Source: Bryobacteraceae bacterium (GTDB lineage: Bacteria > Acidobacteriota > Terriglobia > Bryobacterales > Bryobacteraceae). Taken from it: 36,311 bases of DNA. This document shows positions 15,308 through 23,181 of this stretch, one piece after another. How positions within the stretch are numbered: position 1 is the stretch's first letter; each line of letters starts with the position of its first letter. The position numbers were made by a program, and so were the translations under genes. The stretch is from NCBI GenBank assembly GCA_025980435.1, contig JAICXK010000017.1, forward strand, positions 1 to 36,311, given 5' to 3'. The notes under the pieces were generated by a model. That model did no database searches. It was not told where the DNA came from and saw only the letters and a list, made by a program, of their open reading frames with translations.

Positions 15308-16495
15308 TTATTTCTTCTTCTTAGCGCCGGGGACGGTAATCTTTGTTTGGACCTTTTCACCCATGGCTTGCAGCATGGCCGTAGCCTCCTGCGCATGTTT
15401 GCCGCTGGGCTCCAGTTCCAGGTACTTCTTCAGCGCGGTGGCCGTATCGGGCGGATAGGTCTGCTGTCCCGTTTTCGGATCCACCGAGCCTTTCATCATC
15501 AGAAGACTGCCGTACTGATACCAGGCGTCCGCGTAGTTGGGGTCCGCATCCGCTGCTTTCTTAAAGAAGTCTGCCGCTTCAGCCGGATGTCCGCTGTTCA
15601 CCATGTTGGCGCCCATGTTGAAATACGCCTTCGCGGCCATGGCGGGATCCAGTTGCGCCGCCTTCGTCAACGCTTCAGTGGCCTCCGGCATCTTTTTCTC
15701 TGCGCCATAAATGTTCCCAATCTGGTTATAGATGGCTGCGTTACCCGGGTCATTCGGTTTCAGCGCCAGGCTTTTTTTATATGCTTCAATCGCCTGATCG
15801 TAAGATTTTGTCTTCGCATCTCCGGTCTGCGTTGCGGCCAATCCGGTGTAAGCTTCACCAAGGCTGTCCCAGATTGCTACCTGATTGGCATCCATCTGGG
15901 CCGCTTTATTCAAATTATCGATGGCGCTGTTATAATCGGCTGCCTTCTTTGCCGGGTCTGTTTCGGCCGGCGCGGCCTTCAAGGCGGTCTGAGCCAGGTT
16001 GTACGTATCGTTCAGCGCCTTGTTCTTCTTAATAGCCTCGGCGTTCTTCTTCAGTTGTTGCTCGTACTGTTCCTTTTGCTCCTTGCTCATTCCGCGAGCT
16101 TGTTCTTTTGTCAATTCGCCGCTCTGGTTGGCTGCGGCGGCGGCCGCTTGCGCCTGCTTCGCTTTCTCCGCATTGAAATCCACCGTCACCGATTCGCCGT
16201 ACTTCGATTGAACATTGTTCACCTTGTCTACAACTTGCCCGTTAATGGAACACGTGATGTCGTACGTTCCGTAAGGCAAGCCAGTGTACAGCCAGTGGCC
16301 TTTCTTGTCGGATTTAACCGTGTAGTGGCCCTTGATATCGGTGCGAGTGAGGTTGATGACCGCGCCTTTATACGGCTGCCCGTCTGGACCCTTCACTTGG
16401 CCTTCAAGCGTCGTCGTTTGAGCGAAGGCGCTGCCGGCCAAGAGGAGAAAGAAACCGCTTGAGACTATCAAACGTCGCAACTGGGCGAGCATCAT
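15308..16495 (-). CDS. Secreted TPR protein with carboxypeptidase-regulatory-like domain
   Basis: A 395-residue protein. The signal peptide covers residues 1-25 (ending GSAFA/Q). Residues 28-105 form a beta-sandwich of the carboxypeptidase-regulatory type (LEGQVKGPDGQPYKGAVINL... GTYDITC). Residues 110-165 are an Ala/Gln/Glu/Lys-rich helical, probably coiled, region. Residues 165-375 contain about five TPR units (AIWDSLGEAYTGLA, AIYNQIGNIYGAEKKMPEA, AKAYFNMGANMVNSGHPAEA, ADAWYQYGSLLM). It ends in a run of lysines. The ATG at 16495 is preferred: GAAGG lies eight bases upstream and the signal peptide starts there, although the frame is open for 128 more codons. A TATAGT -10 element is at 16540-16535. 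This is a scaffold-type protein common in Acidobacteria. Confidence 0.88.
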   Translation of the reverse strand: MMLAQLRRLIVSSGFFLLLAGSAFAQTTTLEGQVKGPDGQPYKGAVINLTRTDIKGHYTVKSDKKGHWLYTGLPYGTYDITCSINGQVVDKVNNVQSKYGESVTVDFNAEKAKQAQAAAAAANQSGELTKEQARGMSKEQKEQYEQQLKKNAEAIKKNKALNDTYNLAQTALKAAPAETDPAKKAADYNSAIDNLNKAAQMDANQVAIWDSLGEAYTGLAATQTGDAKTKSYDQAIEAYKKSLALKPNDPGNAAIYNQIGNIYGAEKKMPEATEALTKAAQLDPAMAAKAYFNMGANMVNSGHPAEAADFFKKAADADPNYADAWYQYGSLLMMKGSVDPKTGQQTYPPDTATALKKYLELEPSGKHAQEATAMLQAMGEKVQTKITVPGAKKKK

Positions 16496-16534
16496 TCGTT
16501 GTACCTTCCCTTCCGTGAACTTCAATCTAGAACT

Positions 16535-16540
16535 ACTATA
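16535..16540 (-). promoter_or_regulatory. -10 element of the secreted TPR gene
   Basis: TATAGT on the complement strand lies 39 bases before the ATG at 16495. I see no convincing -35 element at 16-18 bases upstream, so this is a partial promoter call only. Confidence 0.3.
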
Positions 16541-16668
16541 CCGTTCGTGCTCAGCCGAAAGTGATCTGAAATATGGACGCACTGTGCCCGGATCAGTGAG
16601 GGACCGGCTGAGGCCAACCACATCTCTCAAGAGACACACGCAACTTCGCTCATCTGAGCAGCATCTTG

Positions 16669-16697
16669 TTGATTGGGTTCGGGATAAGACGTACAAT
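16669..16697 (+). promoter_or_regulatory. Promoter of the second TPR gene, overlapping its nominal ATG
   Basis: TTGATT (16669-16674), exactly 17 bases, and TACAAT (16692-16697) form a good sigma-70 type promoter. The -10 element overlaps the ATG at 16696. If it is used, transcription starts near 16704 and translation must begin downstream, for example at the in-frame TTG at 16711. Confidence 0.45.
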
Positions 16698-17580
16698 GCG
16701 AGGTAACGAGTTGCCAGGGGTGTGGATTTGGAAAGCCGGGTTGATTTGCGCGGGCGCAATGCTCTGCAGTATGCCTCTGTTTGCGCAGACGCTAACCAAA
16801 GCGGAAGACTTGTACCAACATACCGACTATCAGGCTTCTCTCGACTTACTGGATAAGAACAGCGCGGATCCGGCGACAAATTTCCTGATCGGCCGCGACT
16901 ATTTCATGCTTGGTGATTTCAAGCAATCCACAGACTACCTTCAAAGGGCAAGTGATGGCCGGCCTGACAACGCCGAGTATACGGATTGGCTGGGCCGCGC
17001 GTTCGGCAAAAGAGCTGAAACCTCCAACCCGCTTTTAGCGCCTGGTTTTGCCTCAAAAGCCCGCCAGGCCTTTGAGCGATCCGTGCAGTTGAATCCGAAG
17101 AACAGCGATGCGCTTAGCGATCTTTTCGACTACTATTTGGAGGCGCCCGGCTTTCTAGGGGGCGGCCACGATAAAGCCATGAAAGTGGCCGACCAAATCG
17201 CCGCGGTGGACCCCGCCGAAGGCCATTACGAGAAAGCCAAGCTTGCCCAAAAGCGGAAGGAGTACCAGAGCGCGGAGGACCAGCTTCGGCAGGCCGTAGC
17301 AGTGTCCCCGCACAGCGTCGGGCAGTTGATTGAACTGGCTAAGTTCCTTGCCCGGCAGGGCCGCACGAGCGAAAGCGATGCGGTGTTCCAACAAGCCCAG
17401 GAAGTAGCTCCGGAATCTCCGCGCGTGTGGTTTGCGCGCGCGGACCTATATATTAAGCAGAAGAGAAATCTGGATGAGGCAAAGAATTTGCTTCGGAAAT
17501 ACATGCGCGCCCCCGTTACGGTCGACGATCCGCCTAAAGAGGAAGCTCTTCGTTTGCTGAAACAGGCCGGCGGCGTCTGA
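16696..17580 (+). CDS. Secreted TPR-repeat protein
   Basis: A protein of 294 residues from the ATG at 16696. A hydrophobic signal segment (WKAGLICAGAMLCSMPLFAQ) ends at about residue 30. It is followed by TPR-like helical pairs: AEDLYQHTDYQASLDLLDK, FLIGRDYFMLGDFKQSTDYLQRA, ARQAFERSVQLNPKNSDALSDLFDYY, YQSAEDQLRQAVAVSPHSVGQLIELAKFL. The start is uncertain: the ATG has no Shine-Dalgarno and sits in a -10 element, while TTG at 16711 has GAGG seven bases upstream and still keeps the whole signal sequence. It is nine bases upstream of the MacB-like permease, so the two are probably co-transcribed. TPR proteins of this sort mediate assembly; the partner is unknown. Confidence 0.85.
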   Translation: MRGNELPGVWIWKAGLICAGAMLCSMPLFAQTLTKAEDLYQHTDYQASLDLLDKNSADPATNFLIGRDYFMLGDFKQSTDYLQRASDGRPDNAEYTDWLGRAFGKRAETSNPLLAPGFASKARQAFERSVQLNPKNSDALSDLFDYYLEAPGFLGGGHDKAMKVADQIAAVDPAEGHYEKAKLAQKRKEYQSAEDQLRQAVAVSPHSVGQLIELAKFLARQGRTSESDAVFQQAQEVAPESPRVWFARADLYIKQKRNLDEAKNLLRKYMRAPVTVDDPPKEEALRLLKQAGGV

Positions 17581-17589
17581 TCTCTAGCG

Positions 17590-18795
17590 ATGAACATCAC
17601 AGAGGCGGTTAGTTTCAGCCTGCAGGCCTTGCGGGCGAATCGCCTCCGCACATTCCTGACCGCTCTCGGTCTCATTATCGGTAATGCCTCCGTCATTCTC
17701 GTCGTAACCATCTCATTGGCGGGTAAGAACCTGATTCTCGATCAGATTCGTGGAATCGGTTCGAATCTCGTTTATGCCGATTACGAAGCGGGAGGAGAGA
17801 ATCTGGCCCAGGTGGAGGCCGATTTCGTCAAGCTCTCCGATGTTCAGGCCATCCGTGAAGACTTGGGGAACACAATTGTGGCCGCGTCCGCCGTCATGAA
17901 CACGCACGAACACATCGTCGTGAACGGCAAAGTGCGAATCGTTACGGTCGATGGTGTGGACGATCAGTACGCACGCGTTCGCAATCTGGTTCTCCTGGCG
18001 GGCCGTATCTTCGATCAAAGCGATATGACGCTGCGGGAGCATGTGGCGATGCTCATCGATAAGCTGGCAATCCGCATGTTCGGAAGCCAACAGGCGGCGT
18101 TGGGGCAGACCATTAAAATCAGTCAGCTTCAATTCACCGTGATCGGCACATTCCGGGAAAAGACCAGCACCATGAATCAGGGCGAAATCACAGATGACAC
18201 GATCCTGATTCCGATCACAGTGATGAAGTACTTCATGGAATACGAGCGGATCAACCCGGTTTATATCGAAGTTCGCAATGCCGCCGACGTGCCGATGGTC
18301 ACACAGCGGGTCAACGATATCCTGGAGCGCCGCCACCGTCCAGGCGCAAAATACAATGTCCAGAACCTCAGCGCCATTCTGGAGACTGCCGACAAAATCG
18401 CCTCCGTTCTCACTATCGTTCTGATCATTGTCTCGGCTATTGCTCTCATCATTTCCGGTATCGGCATTATGAACATCATGCTTGTAACGGTGACCGAGCG
18501 AACGCGCGAGATCGGTTTGCGCATGGCGGTGGGAGCATCGCGCCGCGACGTTATGCTTCAGTTCCTCATCGAGTCCGTGTTGATCAGCCTCGCCGGCGGA
18601 AGTGTCGGTATCGTGCTCGGACTCGCTCTGCCGATAAGTGTCCGGCTACTTTTCGAGCAGGTTCGGGTCCCCATCTCGGCGCTTTCCGTGCTGGTCGCGT
18701 TCGGCGTCTCCTTTGCGGTCGGGGTTGGCTTCGGCCTGCTTCCCGCGCGCCGCGCTTCGCAGTTGAATCCTACCGAAGCGCTGCGTTACGAGTAG
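17590..18795 (+). CDS. MacB/FtsX-like ABC transporter permease
   Basis: A 401-residue permease of the MacB type. The first helix is at about residues 22-45 (FLTALGLIIGNASVILVVTISLAG). A periplasmic MacB core domain spans about 46-265. Three helices follow: about 272-300 (VLTIVLIIVSAIALIISGIGIMNIM), 330-355 and 365-390. The cytoplasmic signature VTERTREIGLRMAVGASRRDVMLQFLIE is the FtsX/MacB coupling segment. LLPARRASQLNPTEALRYE is the characteristic C-terminus. No ATP-binding subunit or membrane-fusion protein is adjacent, so it must pair with an ATPase encoded elsewhere. The upstream secreted TPR protein is its likely operon partner. The 3' end overlaps the convergent hydrolase gene by 26 bases. 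Confidence 0.93.
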   Translation: MNITEAVSFSLQALRANRLRTFLTALGLIIGNASVILVVTISLAGKNLILDQIRGIGSNLVYADYEAGGENLAQVEADFVKLSDVQAIREDLGNTIVAASAVMNTHEHIVVNGKVRIVTVDGVDDQYARVRNLVLLAGRIFDQSDMTLREHVAMLIDKLAIRMFGSQQAALGQTIKISQLQFTVIGTFREKTSTMNQGEITDDTILIPITVMKYFMEYERINPVYIEVRNAADVPMVTQRVNDILERRHRPGAKYNVQNLSAILETADKIASVLTIVLIIVSAIALIISGIGIMNIMLVTVTERTREIGLRMAVGASRRDVMLQFLIESVLISLAGGSVGIVLGLALPISVRLLFEQVRVPISALSVLVAFGVSFAVGVGFGLLPARRASQLNPTEALRYE

Positions 18796-20683
18796 CTGTG
18801 AGTTGCCACTCTTTCTCCGCGCGCTGACGCAAGGCGGCCAAATCGTCTACAAGCACAAAGCCACGTCGCACGAGATCCCGTCCCGCGGCATCGATCCGAT
18901 TCAGGTAATCCTGCTCGTTCGCATAGCGCTTCGCAATGGTACCCTTCGAAAACGGAATCCAGGAGCCGATCATGCTGAGCAGTTCGGTAGGCGCACCGAT
19001 CGAAGGGCTTCTCAGGTTCCACCCCGTGTTGGACGCCAAAGGGACCGCAATCTCCGGCATGCGAATGCCTCCGAGTTCGTTGCCGTCGGGATCTACCTGG
19101 GGCACAAAGGTCGGGAACGGAGGGCCAAGGCGGGGTGGCTCGGTTGAAAAATCGAGCCGATAGGCTTCGCGCTTATGCTGCGGGATTTCCACGCCCGGGA
19201 TGCGCGGGAAGTGTAGCCCCGCAATCGTGGTGAGTTCGCCATTTTTTAAACGCGGGAATTGAGAAGGCGGAGGTTCGGTCCCGTCTTTTACCCATTTCTG
19301 CATCGCTAATAACAGCGCACGCAAGCCATACCGGTAATCGTTTATATTGGCCAGATTTTGGGCGGGGACGGGCTGAGGTGGAATCATTCCTACCCCGTGC
19401 TGCGAACCGGCGAAAAAGTAGATGCGTGCGTCAGGGGAAGGCATCTCATCCGCCCTGCCATCGATGGTCGTGTGAATGAGCGACGCGCAGCGGCCCCAGT
19501 ACTCATACGATCCGTTCGTCAGAAAGAGCTTCGGAACGACATGCGCCTGGCGCGCCCTGGCCAGCAGATGCTCTTCATCAAACGGAGGAACATCAACCGG
19601 GTACAGAACGTTCATGAACGGATGTCCATCGCGCGAGGGTTGCGCGAAGCGCAGATTGAAGCTTCCGCGGCCCGCCCCTGCCACGTGCGCCCAAATGCCG
19701 TCAAAGACTTTGCGATGGGCTTCATCTTCATTGAAGCCGTCGTACAGAAACTCGCGGAGAAACCGCCCGCTCTGCGATACTCCGAAACCAATCGCTCGCC
19801 GGATGTGGTCGTGTTCCTCGCTGAGCGGCGTTTGGGATCCGCCGTACTTCAGAAACGAGACAAAATCGCGTACGCCCGCCAGGCCGAGGCCTGCCACGAC
19901 GGGATCTTTCGTCTCGTAGACCACCTCGTAAATTCGGCCCGGAGTAAATCCGCCGTTCAGCGTCACGTGGGTCGGATCGCTGAATCGCCACTCGGAGCGG
20001 GGAACCCATGTGCGCGTCGCTGTCACGGCATCGCGAACGAACAACTTGTCTTTTGGCGAATTCGAATCCAGTACTGCATATCCGATCTGGTCTCGATCGC
20101 CTAACGGAATACTGCGTTGCCGCTTCTCTCCGGTCCATTCGGATCGAACCATGCCGGTGATCGTTTTCCTGTGATCGGTAGCGATTGGAAGCTCCGCGCG
20201 AAGGATTCCTGGGCGCTCTGGGACGTCGAATTCCCATCCGATCCAGACCAGGGTGAATCCCTGGCGCAACAAGAAACCATCGCCCAACGTTTTGGTGGAC
20301 CCGGCGTTCAGGCGTCCTTTGGCGAAGTCGAATACAAATGGCAATCCCTTACCGCCGCGATTCGATATTTCTACCAGAGCCGTTCCGTTTCCCTTTGACG
20401 GATCAGCAGGCCGCAGGATATAGAAGTCCGCGGAAAACTCCACCCGTCCCGCCGAACTGGGTGGAGCAAGGTCTATATCGGTCACAATGCGATTCGGCCC
20501 CAGGCGCGGATCGACAGCGAAATGAACCTTGCCGCCTACACATTCGTACGGTCCGGTGTTGCCGAATGGAATGCCGCCGGCAACCGGCTGTTGTGCGGAA
20601 ATCTCGATGTGAGTGACTGCGGCTCTGCCGTGAATACAGGCAACCGCGGCTGTGATCGCGAGAAGAAATGCGCCTTTATACAT
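18770..20683 (-). CDS. Secreted alpha/beta-hydrolase-domain protein
   Basis: A 637-residue protein with a signal peptide (MYKGAFLLAITAAVACIHGRA). The mature part matches the alpha/beta hydrolase domain-containing type common in Acidobacteria: VTHIEISAQQPVAGGIPFGNTGPYECVGGKVHFAVDP at the start, an IGFGVSQSGRFLREFLYDGFNEDE nucleophile elbow (GxSxSG) near residue 300, and AGSQHG near residue 420 as a candidate catalytic His. Its substrate is unknown; esters are likely. The ATG at 20683 is chosen for the signal peptide and AGGG just upstream; the frame is open for 73 more codons. It starts 25 bases after the DUF6580-like membrane gene and probably shares a transcript. Confidence 0.85.
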   Translation of the reverse strand: MYKGAFLLAITAAVACIHGRAAVTHIEISAQQPVAGGIPFGNTGPYECVGGKVHFAVDPRLGPNRIVTDIDLAPPSSAGRVEFSADFYILRPADPSKGNGTALVEISNRGGKGLPFVFDFAKGRLNAGSTKTLGDGFLLRQGFTLVWIGWEFDVPERPGILRAELPIATDHRKTITGMVRSEWTGEKRQRSIPLGDRDQIGYAVLDSNSPKDKLFVRDAVTATRTWVPRSEWRFSDPTHVTLNGGFTPGRIYEVVYETKDPVVAGLGLAGVRDFVSFLKYGGSQTPLSEEHDHIRRAIGFGVSQSGRFLREFLYDGFNEDEAHRKVFDGIWAHVAGAGRGSFNLRFAQPSRDGHPFMNVLYPVDVPPFDEEHLLARARQAHVVPKLFLTNGSYEYWGRCASLIHTTIDGRADEMPSPDARIYFFAGSQHGVGMIPPQPVPAQNLANINDYRYGLRALLLAMQKWVKDGTEPPPSQFPRLKNGELTTIAGLHFPRIPGVEIPQHKREAYRLDFSTEPPRLGPPFPTFVPQVDPDGNELGGIRMPEIAVPLASNTGWNLRSPSIGAPTELLSMIGSWIPFSKGTIAKRYANEQDYLNRIDAAGRDLVRRGFVLVDDLAALRQRAEKEWQLTATRNAALR

Positions 20684-20708
20684 TCGCCCTGCGCAGTGCC
20701 AGGGACGT

Positions 20709-21266
20709 CTATGCAGCAGCCGAAGTCCTATTTGATCGGTACAGCTTGCGACTGAGGAATGCGTGTGCGCTGAACAATGCGCCGGAGTAGAACAAGTCAC
20801 CCAGAAGGGTACGGCCGAAGAAGGGCAGTCCGGCAATGTAGCAGGCGGCGAGTCCGCCAACCGTGTGTGGGTACTCGGGAACTCCAGTCCACCATGCCGC
20901 AAGATTGGTGATCAGGTAAAACTGAATGCTGCCCGCGGCGACCACGGACGCGATGCGTGCCGGGCTCGTCGAATGACGAAGAAAAACGCGTCCCAGCGTG
21001 ACGTTAATCAGGAAGCAGCCGTAAATCAGCAGTGTGGCCCAGGAGTACGCCGAATACCCAGCCATGTGACTCAGAATAGGATCGGTCACGACCATGGCGA
21101 GTATAGGGATCAGGTAGGCCTGCCAGCCGCGCAGCCTTGCGCCTCCAAATAGCGCGACGCTCCCGACTGGCGCAAAGTTCGGCGGGTGCGGTGCCAGGCG
21201 TAACAGCGCGGCCGCGACGGTTAGGGATAATGCAATTGGTTGAAAAGAAGAGTTCTTCTCGCGCAT
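20709..21266 (-). CDS. DUF6580-like integral membrane protein
   Basis: A 185-residue protein with five or six membrane helices. The segment RLAPHPPNFAPVGSVALFGGARL near residues 23-45 and the MVVTDPILSHM segment resemble a family annotated as putative transport proteins (DUF6580), which is reminiscent of ECF transporter S components. No partner energy-coupling genes are nearby. The function is unknown. It is followed 25 bases later by the hydrolase gene. Confidence 0.75.
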   Translation of the reverse strand: MREKNSSFQPIALSLTVAAALLRLAPHPPNFAPVGSVALFGGARLRGWQAYLIPILAMVVTDPILSHMAGYSAYSWATLLIYGCFLINVTLGRVFLRHSTSPARIASVVAAGSIQFYLITNLAAWWTGVPEYPHTVGGLAACYIAGLPFFGRTLLGDLFYSGALFSAHAFLSRKLYRSNRTSAAA

Positions 21267-21306
21267 GGTCAGGCTTTAGTATAGCGGAAAGCCGGCGCGA
21301 ATAAAG

Positions 21307-21501
21307 TCACCAGTTTGCGGGTGGATCGCTGGCCGGAAAACTGTCTTCTACCGCGATTTCCTGCAATCGTTCCTGTTCCCTTTTCTTGCGGCACGCTTGC
21401 ATTCCGCCGCTCTTGCACCATAAAAAGTACCCGCCCAACGGCACGGCGATCCCGAGCAAAAAATAGGTAAGTTTGTGACTGCGGTGCTGGCTGGTTGACA
21501 T
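21307..21501 (-). CDS. Small single-helix membrane protein
   Basis: A 64-residue protein with one hydrophobic helix (LTYFLLGIAVPLGGYFLW, residues 11-28) and a basic amphipathic region (ACRKKREQERLQ). It ends with EDSFPASDPPANW. That short acidic, proline-rich ending recurs at the C-terminus of many unrelated small bacterial proteins, which supports it being a real gene. GGAGCC upstream of the ATG is a modest ribosome-binding site. The function is unknown. Confidence 0.7.
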   Translation of the reverse strand: MSTSQHRSHKLTYFLLGIAVPLGGYFLWCKSGGMQACRKKREQERLQEIAVEDSFPASDPPANW

Positions 21502-21558
21502 GGAGGCTCCCGTGTCTATGGATGCGACTCAACCACTAACCGCTACTGCGGAATCGCT

Positions 21559-22356
21559 TCATTTCATGGCCGCGGTTCGGGTGTTCCGGAGCGTGGATTC
21601 CAAGGATTCCCGCGGCACGTTCTGTATCAGCGGCTTGATCGCCCAAGCCAGTCCCAGCGGAATGTCTCGGGAGAGAGAAAGACTGCGGCATTCCGCCAGA
21701 ACACCGCCGTTCATCGCTTCCAGGCTCCAATATCCGTACAGCCGCCAGAGAAGTCCATACCCTTTACCGGAGGGTAGCTTCTTCTCCTTTGATGTTCCTG
21801 GGTTGTCCACTTCTGAGATGTCGTTTGCGTAAGCGCGGCAAATCCACTTACCGGGCCCGATCTGTTTGTAATGCGCCTCCTCTATGACATCCAGTGCGAT
21901 CGGTATCATCGGGCCTTTTTGTTTCAACCTCCATGACCCTGTGAAATCTTCGCCGTTCCGCCGAATCAATTTCGATTGAATAATCTCCGGGTAAATTTCG
22001 TGATGCCGGTCGAAATCCTGCAAAACAGCCAGAACTTTGCCGATCGCCGTATTCGGAATGAATACGTCGCCCAGCCAATCGTGAATCAAGCCGTGTGGAG
22101 CACTGATAGGGTTATCCGCAGAGCCGGGCCGGATTAGCAATTCGCCTGCCAGAACTTTCGTTCGGTCAGACGGTGTTTCGCTAACGGATAGAAACGCCCG
22201 CTTCCCGTCCCAACGGCTCTGCAACTGCCGTTCGATCTTGGTCGCATAAACTGAAAAATCCTTGACCGTGCCAGGCTGCAGCGTCGTCTGGAACTGGCCG
22301 AAAGCGGGACCGGCCGTAAGCACGAAAGCGGCGGAAAAGGCAAAGGAGATATGCAT
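21559..22356 (-). CDS. Secreted START/SRPBCC-like lipid-binding protein
   Basis: A 265-residue protein. The signal peptide (MHISFAFSAAFVLTAGPAFG/Q) lacks basic residues before the hydrophobic core. The region from about residue 85 to 250 (HGLIHDWLGDVFIPNTAIGKVLAVLQDFDRHHEIYPEIIQSKLI...) has the order of strands and helices of START/SRPBCC folds, which bind hydrophobic ligands. This is a fold-level call. The ATG at 22356 is preceded by GGGGGAAG at a good distance. Its start codon overlaps that of the divergent SDR gene, each ribosome-binding site lying inside the other gene. Confidence 0.75.
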   Translation of the reverse strand: MHISFAFSAAFVLTAGPAFGQFQTTLQPGTVKDFSVYATKIERQLQSRWDGKRAFLSVSETPSDRTKVLAGELLIRPGSADNPISAPHGLIHDWLGDVFIPNTAIGKVLAVLQDFDRHHEIYPEIIQSKLIRRNGEDFTGSWRLKQKGPMIPIALDVIEEAHYKQIGPGKWICRAYANDISEVDNPGTSKEKKLPSGKGYGLLWRLYGYWSLEAMNGGVLAECRSLSLSRDIPLGLAWAIKPLIQNVPRESLESTLRNTRTAAMK

Positions 22357-23125
22357 GAGCGACTTCCCCCAGTTTGACTTGCCCGGGCAAGTGGCCCTCG
22401 TTACAGGCGCTGCTCGCGGCTTGGGCCGTGCGATCGCGCTCGCCTTGGCGAACGCCGGCGCGAACGTGGCAATCGGCCTCCGTGACCTGCATGCAGACGC
22501 CGGATTGGCGGCGGAAATCGAGCGCCTGGGCCGGCGCGTTTTGCCTCTACAGATGGACGTTGCGCGCATGGATCAGATCGCCGCCTCCGTGAACTGCGTC
22601 GTGCGGCACTTTGGACGCATCGACATTCTCGTCAATAACGCCGGCATTGCGCCAGAGAATCTCGCCGAAAACGTGCGCGAGGAAGATTTTGACAACACGC
22701 TCGCCGTCAATCTGAAGGGTACGTTCTTTACGAGTCAGGCGGTTGGACGCGTGATGATCGAGCAGCAGAGCGGGCGCATTATCAATATGAGCTCTCAGGC
22801 AGGTTTTGCCGCGCTTCCGACAGAATCTGTCTACTGTATGACCAAAGCAGGCATCGCGCACCTCACGAAATGCCTGGCAATCGAATGGGGAAGATACAAC
22901 ATTACGGTGAATGCTGTCGCTCCGACCTTCATCCGCACTCCGGGCACGGAGCAAGCGCTGGCCGATCCTGAATTCCGTACCGATGTGATTACGCGGGTTG
23001 CGGCTCTTCACCGTATTGGCGAACCCATGGATGTCGCCGGGGCGGTCGTGTTTCTGGCATCCCCGGCCGCATCGCTCATCACCGGCCACACGCTCCTGAT
23101 CGACGGCGGTTGGACGGCGCGTTAA
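22355..23125 (+). CDS. Short-chain dehydrogenase/reductase (FabG-like)
   Basis: A 256-residue classical SDR. The cofactor motif TGAARGLG is near residue 16, NNAG near residue 93, and the catalytic Ser-Tyr-Lys set is in SSQAG...SVYCMTKAG (about 145-165). The C-terminus SLITGHTLLIDGGW is standard. The enzyme oxidises or reduces a hydroxyl/keto substrate; 3-oxoacyl-ACP or a sugar/steroid alcohol cannot be told apart from sequence alone. The ATG at 22355 has AAAGGAG six bases upstream. Ku follows after 56 bases. Confidence 0.93.
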   Translation: MSDFPQFDLPGQVALVTGAARGLGRAIALALANAGANVAIGLRDLHADAGLAAEIERLGRRVLPLQMDVARMDQIAASVNCVVRHFGRIDILVNNAGIAPENLAENVREEDFDNTLAVNLKGTFFTSQAVGRVMIEQQSGRIINMSSQAGFAALPTESVYCMTKAGIAHLTKCLAIEWGRYNITVNAVAPTFIRTPGTEQALADPEFRTDVITRVAALHRIGEPMDVAGAVVFLASPAASLITGHTLLIDGGWTAR

Positions 23126-23181
23126 GTTCCCGTAGCTGAAACGCTTTACGCTCCCTCGCAATCCCACTAGTAGAGGAATAA

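Noticed and set aside
15290-16462. Open frame of 390 codons antisense to the secreted TPR gene
   Set aside because: Its translation is Leu/Arg/Phe/Cys-rich without family features and mirrors the Lys/Ala-rich TPR gene, which has a signal peptide, ribosome-binding site and recognisable repeats.
20684-20902. N-terminal extension of the alpha/beta-hydrolase-domain gene
   Set aside because: The extra 73 residues overlap the DUF6580-like gene and the signal peptide starts at 20683, so translation starts there.
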